A stretch of DNA of 64,000 nt from Glebionis coronaria. Taxonomy: Eukaryota > Streptophyta > Magnoliopsida > Asterales > Asteraceae. This document shows, in pieces, positions 24,004 through 37,100 of the stretch (position 1 is the stretch's first letter; every line of letters begins with the position of its first letter). The notes beneath the pieces were generated by a model. The model was not told where the DNA came from and ran no database searches. It saw only the letters and a list, made by a program, of their open reading frames with translations. Made by a program: the position numbers and the translations under genes. The DNA lies in the NCBI GenBank assembly GCA_025667525.1, contig CM046876.1:477978557-478042556 (forward strand). The letters are read 5' to 3'.

Positions 24004-27000
24004 TGATAAGTGTGAAAACACTCATCAATAATGATCCAAAAACCACATCAAACACAGCCAAACACATTATATTTAACTGAAGAATATCAGAATTACGTGG
24101 GTATTTGTGTTTCATGTGTTTTCAGCTAAACAAGATACATTTTGGAGCAAAGACGCGTTTTCAGGGGATTTTTATGATAAAAGACGAAGAAAAGGACGAA
24201 ATAGCTTTCGAGGACGTTACTTGTCATTATTTCAAAGATCGAGGATTTAAAGTGTAATTTTCACAAAGACAAAGGATGATAAAGAAACTTGATTTAAAAG
24301 TGCTAAACACTTTTGATTAAAGGATACAAGATGAGGGACCAAAATGGAAACAATGGAGGAAGTTAACTTTTATTTAACTTGTGTATATTTGGTCAATTGA
24401 CCAAAACCTGGTCAAAAGTCATAAACACATACACGTCTTCTTCACTTATCATGAGAGAGAAAACACAAACAGTCGGTTTCAACTTTTTCCACCACCAAAA
24501 CCTGCAATCCGATTTCAATGAAGATCCAAGGAGTTTCAGGCGAAGCTTTTAACTAGAAAAATACTCCTTTTCCTCTGCTCTACATGGTGGTACCATTTAA
24601 TTAGATCAAGAAGAAGAAATGAAGAAACCCCCAATTTGGGTCATTCATCAAGAACCTCGTATTAAATACGTGGCATCTTCTCATTGGCTTAACCACGTCA
24701 TCAAGTTGCTTCAAACTCATCTTGTACTTCTATAAATACTAGCCAAAGTCCTCATTTGTAATTGGCTAGTTAGTTAGGATAGGAGTAGTGTAGCTTTGAT
24801 TTTCACATACTCTCCTTAATTTTGTTAGTTAATTCTGTTAAAGCTTTTAGTTTTCTGTTGTAACAAACTTAGTATTTCACCATTAATGAAATCTTCCTAA
24901 TTCTCAACATCTCTTTGTTACTACTGGTGGTTTAGCTCTGTTCTTACTTTCTGTCATATAAACTTCCAAACGCTTTTCATTTTCATCCTGTTTAGTTCTG
25001 AGTTCGTGATAAATTGTTTGAGATAAACTGTTAGACTTGTATCCAGCATTAAAGAGCAATTCTACAAGGTTTCCTTAGTAATATGTGAACAGTAATCGAT
25101 TAGTCAGTTAGAAGTAATCTCCATGCTGTGTCAATACGGTTAAGTTTTAATAGTTAGTTAATTCAGTTATAGATCAGTGTTCAATTCGGGTTCAGTTACA
25201 TTCTCGATTCATTTTCAGTTTAATTACGTTACTATAAATGAACTCAGTAATTGTTTCGGATTGTTTGTGAAGATATTTTAGACTCTGTGATGATAGTAGT
25301 TATAAAGTTGTGTAGTTATTGTTAATATTCAGTTAAGAATTATTTTAGCTACTGTACTTCCATTAGAGTTTCTGAGCAGTAATTGAGATCATCTTGTATT
25401 CTGTTTTTGTTCAATTATGCAGGTTAACAAGTGGTCGTTTGTTTGAGATTTGATCAAGGCTTACAGTTTTGTCAAGTCTAGGGATTTGATGATGGATGCA
25501 GTTAGCAGTCAGTAGCTTTTGACCTCAACGGTCAAGGCCTGGAAGTTTAGCTTTGATCATAATAATATTTCGGTACAGTCAAGTCGTGACTGTTGAATGT
25601 GGTTAAGTCCGATATCAGTTAGTAGCTGTGATTAGGGGTGTCGAAAAAGTTGACCCGACCCGAACCCGAACCCGAAATAGCCTATTCGGGTCAGGTCACT
25701 CGGGTTCCAAAACATATTTGGGTCAATTCGGGTTGACCCGAATTGACCCGAGTTCTAATTAGCCTCGGGTTCGGGTTTATATTTTTTAGCCTTGACCCGA
25801 CCCGGCTTGACCCGAACCCGACCAACCCGACTTGACCTGAGTTTTTTTACCAGATTTTACCTTGTATATAAACTTAAATAAGTCAGTTTTAACTTTTTTA
25901 CTTATACTCGGGTTGACCCGAACCCGAGTTGACCCGACCCGAATTAACCTGACCCGAATTGACCCGAACCTGACTGACCGAGTTCTAATTAGGCTCGGGT
26001 TCAGGTTTGATTTTTTGAGTTCTGACCCGACTTGACCCGACCCGACTTGAACCGAACCCGGTTGACCCGACCCGATTCCCACCTCTAGCTGTGATTACAG
26101 TTCTTTCGGTTCGAGTTCTATATGCAGCTCAGCGCTGACCTACGACAACAACGGACTAGGCCACGGATGTGCAGGTCAAGCGCGAATTCAGTTTTCTGCA
26201 TCTATTAGAATTAATCTTTTAGATCATTTCTGTAGTATAAAGATTAGTGTAAATCTGCTTGTTTGCTATTTGATAAGTTGATTGCTATCTGTTTGAGATA
26301 AGTTGATAATATGTTTAATATCTGTATAGCTTGATTCTAGAATTTTAGCTTTATGAGATTTGCTTATTTGTTTATATAGGATGTTTGGGTTAAGCCTTTT
26401 CGATTAGTTGAAGTCTTATTAGGCCACTGATATTCTGTCGTTAATATGTAAGTTTTGTGCACTGTTTTCTTCCAGATCAGTAGAATATAGGTTAAGTTCT
26501 TTTGAGAATTTATAGAAGGTAGTTAAAACTGGTAGAAGAAAATATGCACATGGTTTGAAGACAATATAGTATTTGTAGGATAGTTATATGATTTTAATCA
26601 GTTAGAGTAATTTGAATTTGTTCATAGTAGAGAGTGTAATCTTTACTTTTGGATAGTTCATTCTAGATTTGGACTGTAGTTGTAATGATTTGGGAAGCAG
26701 ATAATTCAGATAGAAAGCATATGTTTTTAAAAGATTATAAGGGGTAGAAAATGCAACTTGTCTAGGTATTGGTCAACCATTTAAGTGAATTAGAAAAAAG
26801 TCAAAGTTGTACATCGTTTGTTTTTTATTTCTCTTTAGTGAATGCGTTTTGGGCTAGTTATATTACTTTTCTTGTTCGGTTTTATAATTTCCTTGCTGGG
26901 CTTAGCTTAGCTAATAAGTTTTGAACTATTTTAGTATTAGAATTAGTAGGGCCATTGATTTTATAATTGTGTTTTTAGTAGGAAATTTTAGACTAGTATT

Positions 27001-27295
27001 ATAATAGTAGCTTAGAATATTATTTTAGTATAATTTCTCGTTTTGCGTGCCAAGTAGTGGAGTTTAATTTCACGTTTTATAATTTTGTGCAATTAAATAT
27101 TTTACGTGCAACGTGTTTTAGATTAGTACGTATGGGTAATATAGTATAATATTTTACATTTTTTACTTGTTTTGTGCCAATTAGACATAAATTCCAAACA
27201 AGATTTGATAACCAAAAACAATAAAGTCGAGCTTGAAAAGTTATATCAATTCGGTTAGATACCGAGAAAAAAACGATACTAAAAACGGAATATTA
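24004..27295 (+). repeat. 3' LTR of element B, with hAT insertion
   Basis: 3292 bp. The excess over the 5' LTR is explained almost entirely by the 455-bp insertion plus its 8-bp duplication. TATA box at 24731. Confidence 0.9.
25633..26087. mobile_element. hAT-type MITE rich in GACCCGA words, in the 3' LTR of B
   Basis: 455 bp, ends TAGGGGTG and CACCTCTA, flanked by the 8-bp duplication GCTGTGAT (25625-25632 and 26088-26095); the uninterrupted site is visible in the 5' LTR near 17142. The interior is built of GACCCGA/TCGGGTT repeats. No transposase. Confidence 0.88.
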
Positions 27296-28443
27296 TGATG
27301 CATGTGCATTGTACTGTCGTACTTATAGATTATTATATAAATATAATAGATGCATTCCTTAAATGTATAATTAGTTATGTATGTAAACTAATTTACTTAT
27401 GCCAATGCAAATCCAACTCAATTCATGCACTCATTAGAAATTTAGAAGCATTTACGTCTAATTTCAATCCTTCATAAGTTCATAGAAATGCACATTTATT
27501 TCCACAAAAGATAGACTTTAAGATGCTCATCAGTTATGAAAACCAATGAATGTCAATATGAAGATGCACCGTTATGTTAAAAAAAATATGAAGATGCACC
27601 CATGAAATAAAGACAAATACGGTGAATTATTAATATGCACCACGGTTGATCGCACACCTTATAACAAAAAGCCTGAGCATGCATGCATCGATGACCATTT
27701 CCATTGTTTAGTTGTACAAGATGAGATTCGTTGGCTACGGAGTAGATGCATATCGGCTTAAACAAATACATTTCTACACCCCGGATTAATTTAAAAATGT
27801 TATTAATTGAATCGATTATGTTTGCATCGCATATATTCTGAATATGATAAACAAAATTAGATGCACCCAAGCATTAGTTAGATGCATCCATGTATGAAGT
27901 ATGATGCATACGTTACATGTTCAGGTTTAAGATAAATTTAATAGATGCGTGAATTAAATGAAAGTGTCTAGATGCATCGTTTGTGTAAAGTCGCTCGTTC
28001 TTGTTTCGGGATTCAAAATGATATGTGACGTCTATAAATTCAAGTGGAATAAAAATGAGATGCAACATATTAGAAAAAAGATGCAATATATAAAAAAGAA
28101 TATGCATGCATCGTAGAAAAGGAAACACGATAACCTATTGCAAAAAATTGACATGCATCTATGTATTTAAAATTGAAAATGTATGTATCAATGCTTCATT
28201 CAAACAATTAGATGCATCAGTTATGTAACCGCTGACGACCGAAGATAAATCAAAATGGAGTTGGAGTTTTAAGTTTATAGAAATTGAAAAATCCATGAAA
28301 AGGTCTGGTATATGTTGTGAGATTTAAATGGACTTTGCTAATTTTACGACATTGCCCTCTGTGCACTCTAAAAGGTGGAAAATAGTTAGTTGTTATTTAC
28401 CATTTTGCCATAATTGATCACAACCATTGATATAAGATCCTAA
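27296..28443. other. GATGCAT-rich noncoding region (right arm of the outer element)
   Basis: No credible gene. The word ATGCAT or GATGCA recurs about twenty times from 27297 to 28220, irregularly spaced and on both strands (the word is self-complementary). From about 28360 the sequence loosely mirrors the left arm at 15150-15230. Confidence 0.5.
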
Positions 28444-28723
28444 TGATGGTTTCAAACTTGCAAACTTTCTAATATATTAAAAGTGATTGCCAAAATGTTA
28501 CAGAGATACATATAATACCCCACATATAAATAACCTAAATAGAGCTAGTGGGAACATGAAATAAGGAAATTACTAACTGCTACCTAAAGAACAGGTACTG
28601 TACTACTGCCCACTCTCATACAGTCATACGTATCCATAGGATTCGGTCAAAACAATACTACCAATTAAAACTATAGATTCCATGCATACTTAGTAAACAC
28701 TTTAACAAACGATTAACCCAACA
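28444..28723 (-). repeat. 3' LTR of element C
   Basis: 280 bp, about 8 differences from the split copy, including the changed terminus TGATGG instead of TGTTGG on the + strand. The purine tract AAAGGGGTGAT (minus strand, 28724-28734) adjoins it. Confidence 0.85.
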
Positions 28724-29551
28724 ATCACCCCTTTAATCGTTTGTTTGGTTCTTCATCACAACATCGTAAAAGACTTTCCCTCGACACGTACCAACCTCTT
28801 CCTCGACTGTCTTTCCCGGTCACATCAAAACCATCTCTGTTAAGCTGCCAAAACAACGATGTTCACGAACTTGTTCTCGAGCACCCCTTCGAGACAAAAC
28901 CCGATTTGTGTTTTGCTTGCTCCTACTGCTCGTTTTTTATCTCTTGAGATAAAAATTCAGCCATCTGTCTTTTGATTGAACTGTCCTTTCTTCTTCGGTC
29001 TTTTCATGTTGAAACTCCGGTCTAATTTCTCAGGGAACACGCGGTCACGTGTCGGTCTAGGTTGCCTCCCTCGGTCGTGGTCTTGACTTTTTCTGTCACG
29101 TTCTCGCTCTAATACTTTCTTAGGTGAGCCTTCGGTCTCAACTTTCTTCAGTCAGGGTGCCGCCGTGTCGCCGGTCTTTTTGGGACTCCTCGGTCTTCTT
29201 GGTCGGAACTTTCTTTCTTTCTCATACCAAGGTCAGCTTCTTTCTTTCTTTCGAGGCCTTCTTTCTTTCTTGCGAAGCGACACCGCCTCTTTCATTCTTT
29301 CTTGTGACGCCTCTTCTTCCTTTCATTCTTTCTTGCAAGAAATCTTGCTACTTTCTTGTCGACTACTTTTTTTCTTTCTTGTGGCCTGCTACTTTCCTCT
29401 TTCTTGCTCTTGCTTTCTTTCTTTTTCTGCCTGATTACATGGGTTGCAACCAGACCCTCTTTCTGCTTCTGCCCTGCAGCGAAGGGCTACACCCTTCTCT
29501 TGAACCGACTCTCAAACGTGCCCTTTGATCGAACTCCGCTCTGATACCAAA
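28724..29551 (-). other. Internal region of element C
   Basis: 828 bp, strongly pyrimidine-rich on + (runs of TTTCTTTC at 29200-29430), hence purine-rich in the sense direction. No gag or pol motif is seen on either strand; long open frames on + are a by-product of the CT bias. Confidence 0.6.
29538..29549 (-). other. Primer binding site (tRNA-iMet type), element C
   Basis: The + strand GCTCTGATACCA is the complement of TGGTATCAGAGC, the usual plant initiator-Met tRNA primer site. It lies two bases from the LTR at 29552. Confidence 0.85.
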
Positions 29552-29569
29552 TGTTGGTTTCAAACTTGC
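29552..29569 (-). repeat. 5' LTR of element C, outer fragment
   Basis: 18 bp TGTTGGTTTCAAACTTGC; continues at 49202 after the A2 insertion. The last five bases CTTGC are the A2 target site. Confidence 0.8.
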
Positions 29570-31431
29570 TGATAACTTGGATTTTGCTCGGTTAAAAAGT
29601 TCTTTGTCGTGTGTCTCTTCGAATTGAAAAACATGTGTTTAATGTGTGACTCAGTCTTATTTTGGTGGAACAAAAGTGTGTCGTTGTAGTTTTTAAATAA
29701 ATGTGCATAACAATTGAAGTAAAGGTGCTCTTAAAGTAAATCTAAGTCTAATTAAAATAATGGTGCAAGTATTTAAAACGTGACTAAAACTTAAAAGGCA
29801 CTAAAGTAAATGACGTAAATTTAAATCTATCTAAGGCAGTCTTAAAACACGACTAAAACTTAAAATAAGGCAAGGCTAAAATAAAGCTAAGACAAATAAT
29901 CTTTAAGTGCAATTAAATAAAAAGGCAGGTAAAAATAAACTTAAAAATAAAAGACAGAAAATTAAAAAGGAACACTAAGAAGAACCTGACAAAAATCCTT
30001 GATTCGGAAGTTCAAAACTTCCGAATGAACAGGCTTGACTCGGAGCTTTTGGAGTTCCGAATGAAGCAGTCTTGAGTCGGAAGTTCCCAAACCCCAAAGG
30101 CCTTGATTCAGAACTTTTAAAGTTCCGAATGAAGCTACCTTGAGTCGGAAGTTTGGTTCGGAAGTATTGATCCGGAACTTTTGAGAAGTTCCGAATGAAC
30201 AGCTTGACTCGGAACTTTTAAAGTTCCGAATGAACACTCACTGATCCGGAAGTTTTGGAGTTCCGAATGAATTGCTTGATCCGGAACTTTTGAGTTCCGA
30301 ATGAAACCTTTATGATCCGGAACTTTTGAACTTCCGGATGAAGCTAGCTTGGTTCGGAACTTCTGAAGTTCCGAATGAACAACTCTTGATTCGGAAGACT
30401 TCCGGATGAAACCCTTGATCCTGAACTTTCAGACTTCCGAATGAACAGCCTTCCTTGTCTTGGCTCGGAAGATTTCTTGGGGATACAGAAACACAAACAA
30501 ACACCCCGAAGAACAAGGGAATCACAGAAACAAGAGATATACCACAGATTTAACCAAAATCAACACAAAGATTTAATTAAACTATTAACGTAACAACAGT
30601 AAACATAAACAAACAATTAAAATCAATAAAACAAACAAATTTAACCACAATAATCAAAAACCCACTTGATCAAAATAAAAGCATGAACATGAACACAAAC
30701 ATAAACATACAAATCAAAGATTTAGAAAGGTAGATGAGAGATTAACAAGATAAAGTAAAGATTGACAAGAATTAAATGGAAACTTACTTGAAATTAAATG
30801 AATTTAAGGTGCAAGACAAGGTAATTAAATTGACAAGTATTTAAATGACAAGGTAATTAAATGGTGGAAGACTAATTGTCATTATTAGCCAACAAGAAAG
30901 AAAATTAACAACTAATGACTATTTATAGGGGAGGATTAAGGAAGCTTCCTCCCCTCCTTCATTTCTTCTTAATTGCGTCATTAGGTCCCTCCTTCTTTTA
31001 ATCTTCATTAATTGCATCATTAGTCCTTCTTTCTTTTAATCTTCATTAAACTTGGACTTTAAGGACTTTTGGCTTCGGGATTTCTTTGAACTCGTCTTTA
31101 AATTCTTCAATAAAATAGACTTGAATTCTTCGGCTTTTGATAAACTTCCGTCTTTTGACTTTTTCTTCGATAAATCTTCAGAATTGGTCGTGGACTTCCG
31201 TTCTTTTTGCACTCTTGACTTCTTGACTTCGTCTTTCATCTTTTTCTTCAATAAAAGTCCGTAAATGCCCGTGAATGTCCGTGTTTTCTCCACTTTTCAC
31301 CTTTTCGTCCTAAATCACAACAAAAACACAAACCACGCATAATTCCGACATAAAAGACATAAAATACACGTTTTGGTCCGGTTATTATTGTAATTAAGTG
31401 GTAGAAAAGATGTGTGTTTACACACATATCA
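29570..31431 (-). repeat. 3' LTR of A2
   Basis: 1862 bp; TATA box (minus) at 30920-30927; dyad minisatellite 29995-30475. It differs from the 5' LTR at roughly 2-3 positions per 100 bases in the parts compared. Confidence 0.9.
30920..30927 (-). promoter_or_regulatory. LTR TATA box (A2, 3' LTR)
   Basis: TATAAATA on the minus strand; the same box is at 48685-48692 in the 5' LTR and 3517 in A1. Confidence 0.55.
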
Positions 31432-33477
31432 AATCCCCTACACTTGACCATTGCAATGTCCTCATGCAATGCATTAGTTACAAAGCAAGATTACATTTTT
31501 CATCATAATCAATCCACGTTGGCCTTTATTAAAGAAATAAAAACTATAAACATTCAAAGTAAAGAAATCAAAAGCATACCTTGGGTTTTAGAAATGTCAT
31601 GAATAATCATCATCCTCAAGTTTTCACTTTCTCCAAACCAAGTTTAAAAACGAGATCATTGTTATTATAAGTTAGTAAACTAACACGAACTCATGTGGGC
31701 CAATTACTCACTTAGACTCCCTTATTCCTAGGTGTATCTCTTATATTTTATTATTGCCTTGAATGATCACGAGGATGCATTTTTGACTTATTTCGATAGT
31801 TATTAAGTCTGAAAATAAGGTGAACGATTTAATCAATAGTTAGCTAAAGGACAAAATCTTTTAAAACTGCTTCTCGGGACCTCATAAAGTTCATATCTTG
31901 GCATAACTCGTTTCGCGATTTGAGACCTTTCTCGGACCGATATTTGGCAGCGACTTCATACTTCAAACCTTGAGAGACGTTCATGAAATACTGGTCTTCT
32001 CTTCATAATGGAATTTCTTCACTTGAAGTTTTGAGAGATTCATACTTGGACCACGACTTCTTCATTTTTCTCCAATCTTTATTTTGGATTTTGATATACA
32101 ACGATCCGCCTCCTTTTATGACTTGGATCTATTTATCCTCATACCTTGTTAGGGTCTTTTCGGATACACTTCTCCATGACTTTTGGGGAGTTTTTGCTTT
32201 TCGTCGTGTGTCTCGATCCTTCATATTGATTTTCGATAAATGATTCTTCACATCACTTTGGATCTTTAGCAACAAAATATAGCCCTCATGCCTTGTTAGG
32301 GCCTTTTCGGACTCGCCAATCTTCGCATCCCGCTTCAATAAGTTATGCCTTGGCTATGAACTCTAATCCATACCGAGCAACTTTTAAACGATCTTGGGCT
32401 AGAAGCTAAGTAACTTTTCAAATCGTACAACCTTATTTATTAGCAGATAAATTTATTAGCAAGCGATGGGAGAATAGGCTTATAATTAACTCACATAAAT
32501 TCACGAAAGAATACCGAACTTATAATTGGCCCTATCATCTCTCGTTTTCCATATCATCTCTCGTTTTCCACAGTTTAAAATCTCAAGTAATGAGACTCGT
32601 GGATGCTTAGCCTATTAAATCAAAGTTTTGGGTTTTCGAGTCGCCTATAGGATCTTGCAAATTCTTAGACTTTTTCAAGTTTAGAAATCGCATTTTAAAG
32701 TTCCCTTGATAAACGACTCTCTAGGATCAATTATAGGAACTTGCGAAAAGTTCTTATTCTTAACCCGTGAGAGTTAAGACTTTCGCGTTTTATAGCTCCC
32801 TATATAAAAGCCTAGCAAAACTTGACTCAAACACGTTAAGGATACTAGCTAGAGCAAACTTAGATAAGTAAACTCGGATTGAGTCAAAAGATTCACAACG
32901 TTTGAAAATTAAAACCACTTATTAAACATTATTCTAACAAAGGAAGAAAATAACTATGCAAAGGTAAAAACTAATAGGCCAAAATAGATTAAAAATTTTG
33001 AAAAATGTCGAAAAATTGATTTTCCGGTTAAAATGAGGACAAATACAAGGAAAAGACCACTTAACTTCGATAGAAGTCCCCCCTACACTTAAGATAAACA
33101 TTGTCCTTAATGTTTAAGCATGTGGGAGTAAACTCCCCTACACTTAGGACATTGTGCACTTTGTTTAAATCTCGCTAAGGAAAAGACAACTAAAGAGATT
33201 CCTATTTTAATATTGATAAAATATAAAATAGTGAATCGAAAAGAGTTTAGGATAGAACCGGGATAATGGAACACGGAATCACGAGTCGTCAAGAATCATC
33301 AGGAGTGGATCATTGAAGCTCGAATCCCTGATTAAGAAGTGAGGAGAGGAAATAGCAAACCAAAAGGGTCTCCCCTACACTTATGATAAAGAAAGCGAAA
33401 AGATAGATGCATGGGTTGCCTCCCAAGAAGCGCTTGATTTTTGTTAACCGAGGCATTAGCCTGACTCAACCTTGATC
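31432..33477 (-). other. Noncoding 3' internal region of A2 with polypurine tract
   Basis: The purine tract AAGTGTAGGGGATT (minus) adjoins the 3' LTR at 31432-31445. Internal copies of AAGTGTAGGGG lie near 33070, 33137 and 33372, and the diverged dyad near 33092-33112. The GGGAGGCAACC block lies near 33415. No ORF. Confidence 0.75.
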
Positions 33478-34138
33478 ATCAACGGAAGAAGCATGAAACA
33501 TATCCACCAGGATCGAAGACATAGTTTTCGTCCATCAATAGGCTTAAGGCGAACAAGGCAAGCCAAAGAAGAGTAGGCAAGGTTCCCTTAAGCAGCGATG
33601 GAGTACGGTGGAAGCAATGTTGAAGTGGTGCAAGCATGTCTTCAAAATTTCCAAAGATTTTTCCTTTTATTTCATCAGGTGGATACTAAGATGGCTTAAA
33701 GACTTCAATACCGGGGTCGAACACCTTTTCCTTTAGGGGAAAATAGCACTCAGGCCCAGCCGAGTGTGAAGAAGATCCGCAAAGAAGCACAACCTCGTCC
33801 TCAGAAGGGGGACAAAGAGGTGTCAATTCATATGTGTAACGGATATTGGTGTCGACCGGTTTCTTCTCCTTTGAAAGAATGTGCTTCAAATCCAAAGTAG
33901 GATCAAGACGATAATCTTCAAAGTCATAAGGAGGAGCATCACTCTCATGAGGGAAGTAAGTGTTGAGAAATTCAGAGAAATCTTCCTCAAATGAGTAATC
34001 GTCCAAAGTAGGATCGAGTGATGGCGGAGGATCTTCATCATGTGAAGAATCGCTCGAAAAAGTATCAGCCTCATCAAAATCATCGAAAGTGGGCATCTCG
34101 GGATACTCAGAAGTACAATCATCAAAATCATCCGAGTC
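33478..34138 (-). pseudogene. C-terminal half of the A2 acidic ORF (after insertion of L)
   Basis: Continues the acidic ORF cut by element L at 34138/44558. It contains PTLDDYSFEEDFSEFLNTYF and KEKVFDPGIEVF, as in A1. A TAG stop (33686-33688, minus) replaces the CAG of A1 at the corresponding place, so this copy is truncated. Beyond the stop the frame still encodes the hydrophobic segment and YVFDPGG motif before its end near 33478. Confidence 0.7.
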
Positions 34139-37100
34139 TGTGAGACCCCCAAAATCAGGCAAGGAAACAACTAGGCAGCAAGGGGGTTCCACGTCATAGT
34201 ACAAGAAACAATGAAATATTGTTGACACAAAGTTGACGTAATAAAACATATACATTACATCATAAAAAGATCAGAGGTTTTAAACAAAGGTCCCAGAGTT
34301 TTATAAGCGGAAAATCTATTAGTTATTTATGGTTTTGTAACATATAGTTATCAATAATATATGATAAATTTCTGATAGTTTTAGATAAAACCAAAGTTTA
34401 AATATACACAGAAATCTCCAAGCTGCGATAATATCCTGCGGGCTCCCATCCAAGCAAAGCTAAGTATTAATACCTGAGATTAAACATGTAAAATCGTCAA
34501 CATAAAGTTGAGTGATATTCATAGGTTTAACAATAAAGGTGTGGAACACAAGCATTCATTGTAAAACAAGTAAATAGGGAAAATGGTTATGTACAGTAAC
34601 CATTGTCCGAAACCATTATTATTGCTATTTAGTTCATGAACCGAAGCTTAACTCAATGTAAGTTCCTCTAGTGAGTATTCAGCCTAAATACTCAAGTATA
34701 AACAAATGAAATGCGTCATGGTTAAACAACCGCAACATGGGACGGGGATTGTCAATCCCGATGGATCCACCCACAACATTCGCGCTTAGCAACACAAGTA
34801 AATTAACGTTTCATGATCAGGAGAGGAAACTTAAGTGCTATAACTAAAAGCAATAATAATAATGAAAATCTGTTGGAAATCATCAAGTTCTGGAAAGCAT
34901 ACAAGTTCTGGATAGCATACAAGTTCTGGATAGCATACAGTTTTAAATGAATGTGTTCCACCATGTAAAATCTCACCCCGCGTTTAGAAACAATGTATAA
35001 GTAGTAAAAAGGGGTTATGAACTCACCTTGAAATAGTAGCAACAATATAATAGCACAACGTAGACATGGAGATATAATAGCTTGAAACAATCTGTAACCT
35101 AAGTTAAATAAGGTATGTATTACTATACATGCAACACGGAAATAAACGTATCATTTAGTCCCCTAGTATGTGCTTGAGTTTTTAAAGAAATCAAAAAAAT
35201 TGTAACACTTGTGAGCGTTTAATGTTTATTGTAGTCATTTAATCAAGATATATTTAGCAATATTGAAATTGTCGGACAGTTTATTTAGCTGGATCGTTTA
35301 ATGGGTCAAATATTCAAAATACATTTTATATTTTTATTATAAAAGAAATATATTAAATAAAATTAATAAAATTATTAACTTATTTATAACATATCTCATG
35401 TTGGGAAACATGAGACATAAAAGTATATTGTTTTCTTTTCGTTTGTTTTGAAAACGTATTCAGATACTTACAATTCGCTTATCATACGTTTTACAAAATA
35501 AGGGTAATTTCTTTGGTTTTCAAGAGTGAATAGCGGGCTCGTTAGTAGCTCGCGGAGTAAACCGGAAGTACCATTAGCTAGCTAGCCGGGTGGTCTACAA
35601 GTAGTTGTTTTAAGTTTAATAAACCGAGGTCGTTTGATCGGTTAAAATCGTGTTCGAAACAAGGGTCGTGCAACACCTTTAAAAAAAGTGTTTAACGGGT
35701 CTTTTTCGATCTTGTATACGCTTTTCGATAAAGACTTTTGGGTCAAACAAAAAGTATGCTCGTGGAGACGGCACGACCGTCTACAACTGCCATCATTTAA
35801 CCGTCTTCTGACAAGGCCGTTTTGAGGGTAAAAATCCGTCGTAAAAGATCATGTCGAACACTCAACAAAGTTATATTTTCGACCAAAACAAGTCATATTC
35901 GGTATATTTCGGCGACTAATCTAGCTCGTTTCTTAACTGTTTTAAGTGATTCAAGTTTCTATGAATTCTTTGCTACCCCGACAACCTTTTGCCCTCATAA
36001 AACCCGTGGGCAATCATTTTTAGCTCATTCGTTTCGGGGTCTAAAAATAGGTCGAAACAATTGGGCCGCGACAAGTTTAAGTACTAAATTGTATACACTG
36101 TTACTATACGTTCATTTTACTTTCTCATGGATTTTTAAACTACCTGGTGTTATTCTATGGGAGTTTAGAAGTTGAATAATTTTCTACTACGTGGCCTATA
36201 TCACCCCGTTACACCATCATTCAAGACCAGCCCATTTTCCTTAAGGTTAACCAGAGTTCAAAATGTATCAAGAAAACCATTTTGTTTTAGCAAGCACATA
36301 TATACATTTTGAGGTTTTGAGAAGAGAGTGAAGCAAAAGAGATGAAACTCACAAATCTTGGAGCTATGGCGTATATGATTATCGCTAGACGCAACGAAAC
36401 CCCAAAACTCTAGCTTCCAACCAAAGATGTTAACAACCGTAATAAGACTTCAACATACCCATGCAAGAACCTCTTCAAACTCAGCCATATTTTGCAAGAA
36501 AGTGAAGTTTGATGATGTTTATGATGACTTAATTCCATGACTAGTCCTAGTACAAAAAGGTCTTCAATATTAAATTATAGCAACTAGCAAATACCATTTT
36601 TTTGATTTGTTATGGTTGTGTTGATGGTACGGAAATACCAAAGAGAGAAGCAAATGTGTGTGACTAATTTTTTGCAAGAATGGAATAGTTAAACACGTGT
36701 CCTAAACATGCAATAGTAATACACATATGGGACGGGTGTCCATGGTGTGTGTGATATTAACTTTTATTTAATTAAACTTAGTTTTACACTTTGAAAAGAA
36801 CGGGTATTATTGAAGTCCGATATTTTAATAGTTACGCGATTTGAAAGATACGCGTAAAACACGAAAAATAAACGCTTAATATAAAATAAAAATGTTATTG
36901 TTCGGAGAACATTTATATTTCGATATATAAATGAGGGCTTATAATTTAATAAACGTTAACACGCCGTATAAATGAATGGCGATAAAAAGGCTTAACGTAA
37001 ATTACGAAAAATGTTCGTAAAATGAGAATTAAAACGACGACAATAGAAAATATTTCTATGTCATAACTAAAATGTCCACGGTCGATGACGGAAGTATTCT

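Larger units (their letters stand above)
15517..27295 (+). mobile_element. Complete Athila-like non-autonomous element B
   Basis: Two LTRs (15517-18350 and 24004-27295) begin TGATAAGTGTGAAAACACTC and end CGGAATATTA. The flanks are TGAGG before and TGATG after, a 5-bp target duplication with one change. A tRNA-Asp-type primer site follows the 5' LTR, and a purine tract (AGCGGAGGCGAG) precedes the 3' LTR. The interior carries one broken ORF with zinc knuckles and acidic regions but no protease, reverse transcriptase or integrase. Two hAT-type insertions (19401 and 25633) postdate it. It must have been mobilised by proteins from other elements. Confidence 0.85.

Noticed and set aside
27296..28230. 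ATGCAT cluster as a CRISPR-like or satellite array
   Set aside because: Spacing is irregular, the repeated word is only 6-8 bases, and the context is a plant transposon arm.
28741..28947. Possible small host gene near 28741
   Set aside because: It lies inside element C, antisense to its orientation, between purine tract and primer site.
29124..29528. Phe/Leu/Ser-rich frames in element C
   Set aside because: A product of TTTCTTTC-type pyrimidine tracts; resembles hydrophobic protein only through composition, and lies antisense to the element.
35822..36175. 117-codon frame present in both LTRs of element L (also 42867-43220)
   Set aside because: Antisense to the element, identical only because LTRs are copies, and without any recognisable domain.
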